DNA of 33,361 nucleotides from Candidatus Poribacteria bacterium (GTDB taxonomy: Bacteria; Poribacteria; WGA-4E; PCPOR2b): positions 1 through 33,361 of the forward strand of contig JADFGN010000013.1 of assembly GCA_022567695.1 (NCBI GenBank). Reading direction: 5' to 3'. Positions 1 to 9,550 of this stretch are shown here, piece after piece. Within the stretch, counting starts at the first letter, position 1. Each line of letters begins with the position of its first letter. The translations under genes and the position numbers were made by a program. Below the pieces are notes generated by a model, which ran no database searches, was not told where the DNA came from, and saw only the letters and a list, made by a program, of their open reading frames with translations.

Positions 1-5
1 TCTTT

Positions 6-800
6 TTGATTCAGTTTATCGATTATGTGGGAAACCGGACACTGCACTGGCTTTATGAGATCGGCAGCGCATCCATCTTGGTTTTCAAAACGCTTGCGCT
101 ACTTTTTGTGCCACCCTTTCAACTGCGGCTGCTTGTTCGCCAGTTATTTTTAATTGGTGTGAATTCACTGCCTGTTGTACTCATCACAGGAGTTTTCACT
201 GGCCTCGTCTTAGCCACTCAAGGGTATGACCAGTTGAGAGAATTGTCCGCAGAGGGATCGGTTGGGCGGTTCGTCAGCGTATCGGTCATCAAAGAACTGG
301 GGCCAATGGTCACGGCATTTGTGTTAGCGGGGCGTATCGGTGCCTCGATTACCGCGGAACTCGGCACCATGAAAGTTACCGAGCAGATTGATGCGCTAGA
401 GGTGATGGCAACCAACCCGGTTAAGTACCTTGTCGTGCCGCGTTTCCTTGCCTGCGCAATCATGCTACCGATTTTAACGGTCTTTTCAACAGTCTTCGGA
501 ATTGGCGGTGGATACTTTGGGGCCGTTTACCTATTCGGTATGAACGGTCGTTTTTATATAAAACAAGCGCGAAGTTATATGTATATTATGAGCATTATCA
601 TTAGCCTTATCAAAGCCTCTGCATATGGAATGGCAATCGCATCGATCGGCTGCTACAAAGGATTCACGATTTCTTCAGCCGATGGGGCGGAGGGAGTCGG
701 TAAGGCAACGACTGGCTCGGCAGTGACCTCCCTAGTCATCATCCTCGTCCTTGATTTCTTTTTAAACCATTTACTTTTTACAGTTTTACAATTGAAATAG
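6..800 (+). CDS. mlaE: MlaE-family ABC transporter permease (MCE/phospholipid transport)
   Basis: 264 aa; ITGVFTGLVLATQGYDQL, KELGPMVTAFVLAGRIGASITAELGTMKVTEQIDALEVMATNP are hallmark MlaE motifs. TTG start at the window edge, so the true start may lie upstream. Confidence 0.93.
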   Translation: MIQFIDYVGNRTLHWLYEIGSASILVFKTLALLFVPPFQLRLLVRQLFLIGVNSLPVVLITGVFTGLVLATQGYDQLRELSAEGSVGRFVSVSVIKELGPMVTAFVLAGRIGASITAELGTMKVTEQIDALEVMATNPVKYLVVPRFLACAIMLPILTVFSTVFGIGGGYFGAVYLFGMNGRFYIKQARSYMYIMSIIISLIKASAYGMAIASIGCYKGFTISSADGAEGVGKATTGSAVTSLVIILVLDFFLNHLLFTVLQLK

Positions 801-842
801 GTCTGTTGACAGAAACCGACAATTTTCAATTGCCAATCCAAT

Positions 843-1595
843 ATGATCAGTATTAAAAATGTATGGAAAAGCTTTGGGGACAACGAAGTCCTTAAAGGTC
901 TTGATTTACACATTCCGCGTGGCGAAACCCTTGTCGTTATGGGACGAAGTGGTTGTGGAAAGAGTGTCCTGCTCAAACTCATTACGGGATTGATGAAACC
1001 CGATAAAGGGGAAATCTGGTTTGACAACATAGAAATTTCCAAGCTGAAGTTGAAAGATTTTAATCAGATTCGACGACGAATTGGGATGCTTTTTCAATCA
1101 TCTGCTCTGTTTGATTCGATGACAGTTGAGGAAAATGTTGGTTTCATGCTTGGTCAACACACAAAACTAAGTAAGCGGGAAATTCAAGAACTTGTCGCTG
1201 AAAAACTTAATCTGGTAGATCTTGATGATACGCAGCATTTGAAACCAGCGGAACTCAGTGGTGGCATGCGGAAGCGGGTTGGTCTAGCACGTGCGATTGC
1301 CTTTAATCCAGAGGTGATTCTGTACGACGAACCCACAACTGGCCTCGATCCAATCACGTGCGCAGAAATTAATAAGCTCATCCGAAACCTCCACCAGAAG
1401 CTGAAAGTCACCTCTGTAGTTGTAACTCATGATATGGATAGCGCATTTTTTGTTGCAACACACATTGCAATGATACATGATGGTAGAATTGTTTTCAATG
1501 GAACCCCAAATGAAGTCGGAAAAACGGGTCATCCAATCTTGCACCAGTTTATTTCTGGTAGCAGCAACTCGGCTTTGGGAGTCCACAATCGGTAA
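843..1595 (+). CDS. mlaF: MlaF-family ABC transporter ATP-binding protein
   Basis: Walker A GRSGCGKSVLLK, signature LSGGMRKRVGLARAIA, Walker B VILYDEPTTGLDP; follows mlaE. Confidence 0.95.
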   Translation: MISIKNVWKSFGDNEVLKGLDLHIPRGETLVVMGRSGCGKSVLLKLITGLMKPDKGEIWFDNIEISKLKLKDFNQIRRRIGMLFQSSALFDSMTVEENVGFMLGQHTKLSKREIQELVAEKLNLVDLDDTQHLKPAELSGGMRKRVGLARAIAFNPEVILYDEPTTGLDPITCAEINKLIRNLHQKLKVTSVVVTHDMDSAFFVATHIAMIHDGRIVFNGTPNEVGKTGHPILHQFISGSSNSALGVHNR

Positions 1596-1618
1596 TTCTA
1601 AACTCAAGGAGGTGGTCG

Positions 1619-3184
1619 GTGAGGTCGTGGGATATTGAAGCGAAAGTCGGCATCGTCGTTGTCGTTGGGCTTGCGTTGTTGGGGCTCTTGCTCGTGAGTT
1701 CTACAAACTGGCCCTGGACAGCCAGCGGTGACGTTTTATATATTCGCTTCGATGCTGTCAACGATCTTCGGGTGGGTGCGGGAGTTCAGCTTTCCGGCGT
1801 TCAGGTCGGTAAAGTAACCGGTATTGAGTTGAAGACCGACAAAAATAAAGTTGAAATTCAAGTGCGCGTTAAAGACGCATTTCAACGACTGAGGCAAGGG
1901 ATGAAGGTGCAAATCGGCACCACAGGTTTTGTCGGCGAGACTTATATTGAGCTTATCAATGGGCCAATTGGTAACACGCCTCTAAAACCAACCGATTTGC
2001 CTTTAGACGGTATGGATCCAATCAATATGGGCAACCTCCTTAAACAAACAAATCAAATCCTCGCAGAAACCGCCCAACTCACCAAACAAGTGAATGGACT
2101 GATACAGTCGAATCAGACGAATGTCAACGAAGGAATTGTAGAAATACGGGAACTGATTAATCAAACAAGCTTTGCCCTAAAAAATGTGGTTAGAAACACC
2201 GAAGAAACGATGAAGACCTTTAATCGCTTGGCGCTGGATAACGATCGGCGTTTTCTGCAAACCCTTCAGCGATTGAACCGTCTAATAAATCAAGTGGAAA
2301 ATGATTCTCTGGTAATTAGCAGCTACGCAGGCGATATCACACGTACAATACTCGATTTGGTCAATCGAAACGCTGGCCGTGCTGAACGCATAATCGTTAA
2401 TTTGCAAGCAAGTTCTTCTGATTTCCGTCAGATGACTACGAAACTTCGTCAAGATCTCAACACGTTAAACTCTGAGTTTTCGGCACTAATTTCCCAAAGC
2501 CGAGATGTCATTGATACAGAAACGCCTAAGTTCGATCGGATTTTAGATAACCTTGCAGATTCAACGGAGCATCTGGATGGGCTTCAAAATAACCTCAATC
2601 AACTTCTAGATAAGGTACAGCATGGGGAGGGTAGCATTGCCCAATTGCTGAATAAACCGGATGCACTCAACGAAGTTCGAGCCAGCTTACAAACCGCAGA
2701 TGAAACAATGACGGCGATTAAGGATCTTTCCAAGACGCTCAATCGGAAATCGGATGGACTCAAATTGCCTTCTCTGTCTTGGGATTATGAACTTCGCTAT
2801 TTAAGCGTTGAGGAAAGTCTCCACAATGAATTCGCTTTTTCAGTGCTTCCACTCCCGAATCAGCGTTATAGATTTGGCTTAGCTGTGCGCCACGAAGATG
2901 TAAAGTTTGAATTGCAATACAGCTATGATTTTACCAACTACTTGCGTGCGCGTCTTGGATTTATACGTTCAAAAGCAGGTGCGGGATTCGATATTTGGTT
3001 ACTTTCTCGGAGACTTGGAATTAGCGTTGAAGGCACACATTTGACCAGCAAAGACCCTGAACTCAACACAGAATTGACATGGAGACTTTTTCCCTATGGC
3101 CATATTATCATCGGTGCTGAAAATATGACTACCGATGATATCCGCTATACGGCAGGATTTCGGCTTGCCGCAAGAAATTGGTAA
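1619..3184 (+). CDS. mlaD: MlaD-type MCE-domain protein with long helical region and beta-rich C-terminus
   Basis: GTG start with AAGGAGGTGG upstream; N-terminal TM; MCE domain LYIRFDAVNDLRVGAGVQLSGVQVGKVTGIEL...GTTGFVGETYIELING; long helical segment; C-terminal ~140 aa of alternating beta-like strands ending in W. Confidence 0.9.
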   Translation: MRSWDIEAKVGIVVVVGLALLGLLLVSSTNWPWTASGDVLYIRFDAVNDLRVGAGVQLSGVQVGKVTGIELKTDKNKVEIQVRVKDAFQRLRQGMKVQIGTTGFVGETYIELINGPIGNTPLKPTDLPLDGMDPINMGNLLKQTNQILAETAQLTKQVNGLIQSNQTNVNEGIVEIRELINQTSFALKNVVRNTEETMKTFNRLALDNDRRFLQTLQRLNRLINQVENDSLVISSYAGDITRTILDLVNRNAGRAERIIVNLQASSSDFRQMTTKLRQDLNTLNSEFSALISQSRDVIDTETPKFDRILDNLADSTEHLDGLQNNLNQLLDKVQHGEGSIAQLLNKPDALNEVRASLQTADETMTAIKDLSKTLNRKSDGLKLPSLSWDYELRYLSVEESLHNEFAFSVLPLPNQRYRFGLAVRHEDVKFELQYSYDFTNYLRARLGFIRSKAGAGFDIWLLSRRLGISVEGTHLTSKDPELNTELTWRLFPYGHIIIGAENMTTDDIRYTAGFRLAARNW

Positions 3185-3252
3185 AACAGAACTCAAGGAT
3201 GCACAGATTGAAGCGAAAATCCGCATCCTCATGAATCTCGAAAGTTTGAATT

Positions 3253-4614
3253 ATGGCAAAAGAAACTCGACGATTTGTATGTCAAGAATGTGGATATAAT
3301 TCCATCAAATGGCTCGGGCGTTGTCCTGAATGCGATAGGTGGAATAGCTTCTTTGAGGAAATCGAAGAAGCAACGCCGTCGGCAATGCACTGGACAGTTG
3401 GGACAGCTGCGAGTCTCCCGGAGCCGATTACACAGGTGACTGCGAGTGAGGAAGATCGGCTGAAGACAGAAATTGGCGAGTTTGATCGAGTACTCGGAGG
3501 CGGTCTTGTTCCGGGCTCCGTTGTTCTTATCGGCGGCGATCCGGGGATTGGCAAATCAACGTTATTACTGCAAGCCAGCAACGCATTGAGTCAGGTTTAT
3601 GGTCTCGTATTGTACGTTTCTGGTGAGGAGTCTCTTACCCAAACAAAATTGCGGGCGAATCGGCTCAATATTAACTCAGATTCATTGTATATCCTCTGTG
3701 AGAATAATTTGGAGCATATTGAAACACAGATAGGGAAACTTCAACCCTATGCTGTTGTTATTGATTCGATCCAAACAGTTTATATTCCAGCGTTACAATC
3801 GGCACCGGGAAGTATTACGCAGATCCGTGAAAGCGCAGGAAAGTTGCTGATTATTGCCAAAGGTAAGAACATCCCGATAATTCTCATTGGACACGTTACC
3901 AAGGAAGGTGCATTGGCCGGACCTCGTATCTTGGAACACATGGTTGATGCGGTACTCTATTTTGAAGGAGAACGCCAACACGTCTACCGTGTGTTGCGAG
4001 CAGTGAAAAACCGATTCGGATCGACTAATGAAATTGGGATTTTTGAAATGCTCAGTCAGGGACTCGCGGAAGTAAAGAATCCGTCGGAGCTGTTCATTAG
4101 CGAGAGGCAAGAAGATATCTCCGGCTCTGTTGTTGTATCAAGTGTCGAAGGCACACGTCCACTTCTTTTGGAGTTACAAGCCCTTGTTTCACCATCGAAC
4201 TTTGGCTCCCCTCGCAATACAACGACCAGCGTAGACCATCATCGGATTGCGCTGCTTGTAGCGGTCTTGCAAAAACGAGTTGGTCTTGATATTGGTGATT
4301 CGGACGTTTTTGTTAATATCACCGGTGGAATGCGAGTCGGTGAACCAGGAATTGATTTAGGTATTGTCATGGCGATAGCCTCGAATCACCGTGATATCGC
4401 CATCCATCCGCGCACCGTCGTCATCGGGGAAGTCGGCTTGGGCGGTGAAGTACGCCCCGTGACACACATTGAAAAACGATTGCGTGAAGCCGCAAAACTC
4501 GGTTTTGATCGAGCGGTCTTTCCAGAATACAACCGAAAGGGATTAGAATTAGCGGAAGAAATTGAGTTAGTTGGCGTCAGAGATCTTTATGATGCGCTCA
4601 GTGCATTACTCTGA
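3253..4614 (+). CDS. radA: DNA repair protein RadA/Sms
   Basis: N-terminal zinc finger CQECGYNSIKWLGRCPECDRWNSF; Walker A GGDPGIGKSTLLLQ; KNRFGSTNEIGIFEM; Lon-like C-terminus. Confidence 0.97.
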   Translation: MAKETRRFVCQECGYNSIKWLGRCPECDRWNSFFEEIEEATPSAMHWTVGTAASLPEPITQVTASEEDRLKTEIGEFDRVLGGGLVPGSVVLIGGDPGIGKSTLLLQASNALSQVYGLVLYVSGEESLTQTKLRANRLNINSDSLYILCENNLEHIETQIGKLQPYAVVIDSIQTVYIPALQSAPGSITQIRESAGKLLIIAKGKNIPIILIGHVTKEGALAGPRILEHMVDAVLYFEGERQHVYRVLRAVKNRFGSTNEIGIFEMLSQGLAEVKNPSELFISERQEDISGSVVVSSVEGTRPLLLELQALVSPSNFGSPRNTTTSVDHHRIALLVAVLQKRVGLDIGDSDVFVNITGGMRVGEPGIDLGIVMAIASNHRDIAIHPRTVVIGEVGLGGEVRPVTHIEKRLREAAKLGFDRAVFPEYNRKGLELAEEIELVGVRDLYDALSALL

Positions 4615-4731
4615 AAATGGGCGAATTAAGAAGGAAGTGCTGGCCTACTTAATGATAGGACACTATCCCAACATGCCGTTCTGATTCGCAGATTCGTTGA
4701 TTTGTCCAATGTCAAAAAGAAGGTGGCTCAT

Positions 4732-5769
4732 ATGCAAATTTGGATTATTCGTGCTTCTTTTACACTATTTAGCGCCGTTTTCGGTTTTATCACGAATAGT
4801 TGGAATGGGGGAATCACCGTTCTTATTATTGCCATCATCTTGGTTGGTATTGAGTCATCAATTCGGCGCGCACTCATGCGGGATGTGTTTGCTTGTTTGG
4901 CTGGACTAACCTTCGGTCTGATTGTAGCCGGTCTAATTATTTATATCATTTCTCACGCAACCGAAGTGAAAAATGCAACTTTAACCATGAGCATTGCCCT
5001 TCTATTTAGTTATACCGGAATGATGATTTTCTACCGGAGACGGGAAACCTTTGGATTGTTTTCCCTAGCTGCGTCGGGGTTTTCTGCCACATCACGCGGG
5101 TTCAAGATTCTGGATACCAGCGTCATTATTGATGGACGAATTCGCGAAATTTGTCAAACCGGATTCATTGAAGGTAGGCTCATGATTCCACAGTTTGTCC
5201 TCAATGAATTACAACACATTGCAGACTCCACAGATCAGCTGCGTCGCAACAAGGGACGTCGGGGCTTTACAGTCTTGCGCATGATGCAGAACGATCCGGA
5301 TATCGAGGTTGAAGTCACAGAGGACGATTTCCCAGATGTAGCGGAGGTTGATGCGAAGTTAGTTCAGCTTGCTCAAAAATTGGATGCACAGATCATCACC
5401 AATGATTTTAATTTAAACGAAGTCGCTGAACTTCAAGGGGTAACGGTCTTAAATGTCAATGAACTTGCACATGCTGTTCGTTCTGTTGTGGTCGGTGGCG
5501 AGGTCATTCAAGTTCGTCTTCTCCGGGAGGGAAAAGAACCGAATCAAGGGGTCGGCTATCTCGATGACGGCACAATGGTCATCGTCGAGGGCGGCAGGGG
5601 ATATGTTGGGCAAACACTTGATGTTGTCGTTACCCAAACGTTGCGGACAAGTGCAGGGCAGATGATCTTTACCCGTCGGAAAGACGATGAAGTGGACAGT
5701 AATGAATCAGAAGATATGCGTTCTTATCCCCGCAGCTGGCAGCGGACGTCGAATGGCCCATCCTACTAA
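4732..5769 (+). CDS. PIN/TRAM domain membrane protein (YacL-like)
   Basis: N-terminal TM helices, PIN domain KILDTSVIIDGRIREICQTGFIEGRLMIPQFVLNELQHIADS...TNDFNLNEVAEL, C-terminal TRAM (GVGYLDDGTMVIVEGGRGYVG). ORF opens at a TTG at 4702; ATG 4732 preferred. Confidence 0.93.
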   Translation: MQIWIIRASFTLFSAVFGFITNSWNGGITVLIIAIILVGIESSIRRALMRDVFACLAGLTFGLIVAGLIIYIISHATEVKNATLTMSIALLFSYTGMMIFYRRRETFGLFSLAASGFSATSRGFKILDTSVIIDGRIREICQTGFIEGRLMIPQFVLNELQHIADSTDQLRRNKGRRGFTVLRMMQNDPDIEVEVTEDDFPDVAEVDAKLVQLAQKLDAQIITNDFNLNEVAELQGVTVLNVNELAHAVRSVVVGGEVIQVRLLREGKEPNQGVGYLDDGTMVIVEGGRGYVGQTLDVVVTQTLRTSAGQMIFTRRKDDEVDSNESEDMRSYPRSWQRTSNGPSY

Positions 5770-6403
5770 GAAACCGTACCTAACGCTAGTTGACAAGCCA
5801 ATTCTCGCGCACACCATTTATGCCTTCGATCAAAACACGAGTATTGACGAAATCTTCGTCATTGTGGACTTCACAGATTTTGAAGCCTGTCAATCTATGG
5901 TCATTGCTCCCTACGGCTTTAAAAAGGTCGCAGACCTGGTAGCGGGTGGAGAAACTCGTCAAGCCTCCGTCTTCAATGGCTTGGGTGCGCTTCCATCGGA
6001 TACCGATTTCGTTATCGTCCATGATGGGGTTCGTCCCTTTGTCACTGATGAGATAATTTTCAATTGTATAGAAGCAGCGGATGAGTGTGGCGCAGCGATA
6101 GCTGCCGTCCCGGTCAAAGACACCATCAAAGTTGCAAATGCAGATGGATTTATTATCGATACGCCTGAGCGACAGAGGCTTTGGGCAGTGCAGACACCTC
6201 AAGCGTTTCGGAAAGACTTACTGCTTGAAGGCCATCAGAATGCCCGCCGCGCACAGATCACCGCAACCGATGATGCCGCGCTTGTTGAAAAACTTGGTTT
6301 CAAGGTGAAATTGGTTATGGGGAGCTACGCTAATTTGAAGATTACCACCCCCGAAGACCTAATTATTGCTGAAACACTAAAACAGTTGGATAGCGTGTGT
6401 TAA
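5702..6403 (+). CDS. ispD: 2-C-methyl-D-erythritol 4-phosphate cytidylyltransferase
   Basis: VLIPAAGSGRRMAHPTKKPYLTL, VIVHDGVRPFV, VPVKDTIKVA, LWAVQTPQAFR, TDDAALVEKLG. Overlaps the 3' end of the PIN/TRAM gene; alternative ATG at 5687. Confidence 0.96.
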   Translation: MNQKICVLIPAAGSGRRMAHPTKKPYLTLVDKPILAHTIYAFDQNTSIDEIFVIVDFTDFEACQSMVIAPYGFKKVADLVAGGETRQASVFNGLGALPSDTDFVIVHDGVRPFVTDEIIFNCIEAADECGAAIAAVPVKDTIKVANADGFIIDTPERQRLWAVQTPQAFRKDLLLEGHQNARRAQITATDDAALVEKLGFKVKLVMGSYANLKITTPEDLIIAETLKQLDSVC

Positions 6404-6683
6404 GTGCCTAACTATCGGACGTTTTTTATGTCCAATTTCACGATTGTTAAGCTTCGACAATAGGGTGTTCATGATAGGTAAATAAGTGTTCCTTGCTTTC
6501 TATAATCCCAAAATCTTTTGATTTCGACCATAAGCGTCAAAAATACTGGGCTTTTCAGTGTCCATCGGTATTCCAGACTTTTTGTCCCGATTCGGATAAA
6601 CTAAAGCTCTTAATTGCTGTCAAAACTATATCCTCGGGTCAAAACCCCACGAAAACGATTAAGCAGAGTGAGAGGTGATTACC

Positions 6684-7411
6684 ATGAAACGCCATTTTGT
6701 TTGGGGGCTTATCGGATTTATATTAAGCGGATTTTTCGGTACATCTTCAATCAGCTTTGCACAAACAGGTGAATGGACAAAAAAAGCCGATATGCCAACG
6801 CATAGGGAGGACTTTGCTGCTGGCGTGGTCAATGGAAAGATTTATGTCATCGGCGGTGGGCATGGAGGAGTCTTCGCGACTGTGGAAGAATACGACCCAG
6901 CGACCGATACATGGGCAATAAAAGCCACATGCCAACGAAAAGGCTCTTTTTCTCCACGAGTGTGGTCAATGACAAGATTTATGTCATCGGCGGTTGGGTA
7001 AATAACGCATATCTTCCGACAGTGGAAGTATACGATCCCGTCATCAATAGATGGAAAAAGAAAGCCGACATGCCCACCGCAAGAGAATTCTTATCCACCA
7101 GCGTTGTGGACGGGAAGATCTATGCAGTCGGAGGAAGATCTAATCTGAGGGACACTATTGCGACTGTGGAAGTGTACGATACCAGTCAAGACACATGGAC
7201 CGAGGCACCCGATATGCCCACGGCAAGAAGGGGTTTGTCAACCGCTGTGGTGAAGGGTCGAATTTATGCCATTGGGGGAAAGGTTGGTATGCGTGGAGAA
7301 GGGATTCCGACGGTCGAAGTCTATGACACCGATTTGGGCGTCAAAGCGAAAGGAAAGCTTGCCACCCTGTGGGGCAAAATCAAATCTGAAGCTAAGGTGA
7401 ATTTACGTTGA
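6684..7411 (+). pseudogene. Secreted Kelch-repeat protein, apparently frameshifted between 6926 and 6927
   Basis: Signal peptide MKRHFVWGLIGFILSGFFGTSSISFA; Kelch repeats (KADMPTxR...VVNGKIYVIGG...VEVYDP...W) split across ORFs 6675..7001 and 6911..7411; one inserted base restores continuity. Confidence 0.88.
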
Positions 7412-7568
7412 AGCATCAGACACAATGACAATCTGTTGCCTTTTTCGGATTCGGACGTTCTTTCCCCGTTCATATTCGTGGCAAAAATGCGAAAAATCAG
7501 TTCACGGACGCCCCAGTCGATTTCAGCACCATTCGACTCGCAAGGACGTTTTAAAATTGGCAATTGAT

Positions 7569-8042
7569 ATGCGTATCGGAATCGGCTACGACCTCCATCG
7601 ACTGGTGCCAAATCGGAAATTAATTTTAGGTGGCGTTGAGATTCCCTACGACTTCGGACTTCTTGGGCACTCCGACGCCGATGTGTTAACTCACGCCATT
7701 TGCGACGCAATGTTAGGGGCAGCGGGGTTGGGCGATATTGGTGGCCATTTCCCCGACACGGATGCAGCATACGAAGGAATCGACAGCTTAATCTTGCTTA
7801 AAAAAGTAAACGACAGGGTGAGAAATTTGGGCTATGCCATCCAAAACGTGGACAGCACGGTCATCGCTCAACAGCCTAAACTTGCACCTTATATCCCTGA
7901 AATGCGACAACGACTTGCTGAAACTTTACAGCTTTCGACAGATGAGGTCAACGTTAAAGCAACGACATCAGAAGGGCTAGGATGCGTTGGCAAGGGAGAG
8001 GCAATTGTCGCTCAAGCGATTGTCTGCCTGGTTAACCGATAA
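7569..8042 (+). CDS. ispF: 2-C-methyl-D-erythritol 2,4-cyclodiphosphate synthase
   Basis: [68 protein letters not shown] track starts upstream at 7425 but homology-like sequence begins at ATG 7569. Confidence 0.97.
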   Translation: MRIGIGYDLHRLVPNRKLILGGVEIPYDFGLLGHSDADVLTHAICDAMLGAAGLGDIGGHFPDTDAAYEGIDSLILLKKVNDRVRNLGYAIQNVDSTVIAQQPKLAPYIPEMRQRLAETLQLSTDEVNVKATTSEGLGCVGKGEAIVAQAIVCLVNR

Positions 8043-8068
8043 TCGACAATTGTGTTAAGGAAAAACGA

Positions 8069-9547
8069 ATGGCATTAAAGATTTACAATTCCCTCAGTCG
8101 GCAACTAGAAAAATTTGTACCGCTCCAAGACGGAAAAGTGTTAATGTATAGTTGCGGTCCAACCGTCTACGATTATTTTCATATCGGAAATGCTCGCACG
8201 TTTCTAATTTCTGATGTGATCCGTCGCTACCTAGAATATAAGGGCTATTCAGTTAAATTGGTTCAAAATCTGACAGATATCGACGATAAGATCATCAACC
8301 GTGCAAACGAGTTAGGCATAAGTTCATCTGAACTGACTGAGAAATATGTGAATTCCTACTTTGAAGATTCACAACGACTGGGTATTCGTTTGGCGGATGT
8401 TCATCCAAAACCGACGGAGCATATTCCGGAAATCATTGAGTTAATCCAAACCTTAATCGACAAAGGCGTTGCATACCCGATTGATGGTGATGTCTATTAC
8501 CGCGTCAACTCTTTTGATGGGTACGGTAAACTTTCTCACCGCCAACCCGAAGACCTACTTGCAGGGGCGCGCGTCGAAGTCAATGAACGGAAGGAAGACC
8601 CGCGTGATTTCGATCTCTGGAAGAGCGCCAAGCCATCCGAGCCATGGTGGAATAGCCCGTGGGGAAAAGGACGGCCGGGGTGGCATATCGAATGCTCGGC
8701 GATGGCGATGAAACACTTGGGCCAAACAATTGATATTCACGCCGGTGGCCACGACCTGCAATTTCCGCATCACGAGAACGAAATCGCTCAGAGCGAAGTC
8801 GCAACGGAAAAACCGTTTGCCCGATATTGGATGCATATCGCCTTCTTGCGCATTGATGGCCGGCGAATGGCCAAATCGGAGCGGAATTTCATCTTCGTTC
8901 GTAATGCGCTTGAGAATTATTCCCCGGAGGCAATTCGCCATTTCCTGATCTCCGCACAATATCGTCACCCATTGGATTACAATGCAACCAGTTTGAAGGA
9001 CTCTACCAGCGCAATTCGACGCTTGAACAACTGCCTTGATGCTTTAAAAATGGCAGGAGTCGAATCCGCTGCGGAAACATCGAGTACCGTAAATTCCCAA
9101 CCCCAATCTATCGAGGGGCTCGATTCTGACGCTTCTTTGCTCGAATCGATCAACACAATGCGCGATGGATTCGAGGCGGCGATGGACGATGACTTCAACA
9201 CAGCTGGCGCACTGGGGGCAATTTTTAAGTTAGTCAATGGAGTGAATCAATTCCTCGCGGGAACAGAAAATCAACCGTCTCAAGCTACGAAAGCGTTACT
9301 TGGCAAAACCTATAATAACCTCGCTGAAGTTTGTGGTGTACTTGGCATCTACTCTGAGACGCAGGATTCTGCCAGTGAAAATGCGGCATTATTCAACCAA
9401 TTGCTCGATTTGATCGTAGACTTACGCCAGGACGCACGGAATCGTAAAGACTGGGAAACAGCGGACAAAATTCGCGATCGATTAAAGCAACTCGATATTG
9501 AGTTAAAAGATTCGCGAAATAGCACAACTTGGAAGATCGGCAATTGA
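8069..9547 (+). CDS. cysS: Cysteinyl-tRNA synthetase
   Basis: YSCGPTVYDYFHIGNARTFLISDVIRRYLEYKGY (HIGN), GRPGWHIECSAM, HHENEIAQSE, MAKSERNF (KMSKS-like region). Confidence 0.97.
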   Translation: MALKIYNSLSRQLEKFVPLQDGKVLMYSCGPTVYDYFHIGNARTFLISDVIRRYLEYKGYSVKLVQNLTDIDDKIINRANELGISSSELTEKYVNSYFEDSQRLGIRLADVHPKPTEHIPEIIELIQTLIDKGVAYPIDGDVYYRVNSFDGYGKLSHRQPEDLLAGARVEVNERKEDPRDFDLWKSAKPSEPWWNSPWGKGRPGWHIECSAMAMKHLGQTIDIHAGGHDLQFPHHENEIAQSEVATEKPFARYWMHIAFLRIDGRRMAKSERNFIFVRNALENYSPEAIRHFLISAQYRHPLDYNATSLKDSTSAIRRLNNCLDALKMAGVESAAETSSTVNSQPQSIEGLDSDASLLESINTMRDGFEAAMDDDFNTAGALGAIFKLVNGVNQFLAGTENQPSQATKALLGKTYNNLAEVCGVLGIYSETQDSASENAALFNQLLDLIVDLRQDARNRKDWETADKIRDRLKQLDIELKDSRNSTTWKIGN

Positions 9548-9550
9548 CAA

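Noticed and set aside
218-463. Minus-strand ORF antisense to mlaE, and many similar antisense ORFs (e.g. 653-1042, 3282-3581, 5786-6202, 8555-8968, 16117-16539)
   Set aside because: They lie inside well-supported genes on the other strand and have no recognisable domain content.
4697-4909. Plus-strand ORF overlapping the PIN/TRAM gene start
   Set aside because: Alternative frame of a clearly coding gene; no supporting motif.
6404-6674. 270-bp leader before the Kelch gene considered as a riboswitch/ncRNA
   Set aside because: No recognisable conserved riboswitch core or strong stem could be identified by eye.
7425-7568. N-terminal extension of the ispF ORF ([16 protein letters not shown]...)
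   Set aside because: Not IspF-like; the conserved protein starts at [11 protein letters not shown] (7569).
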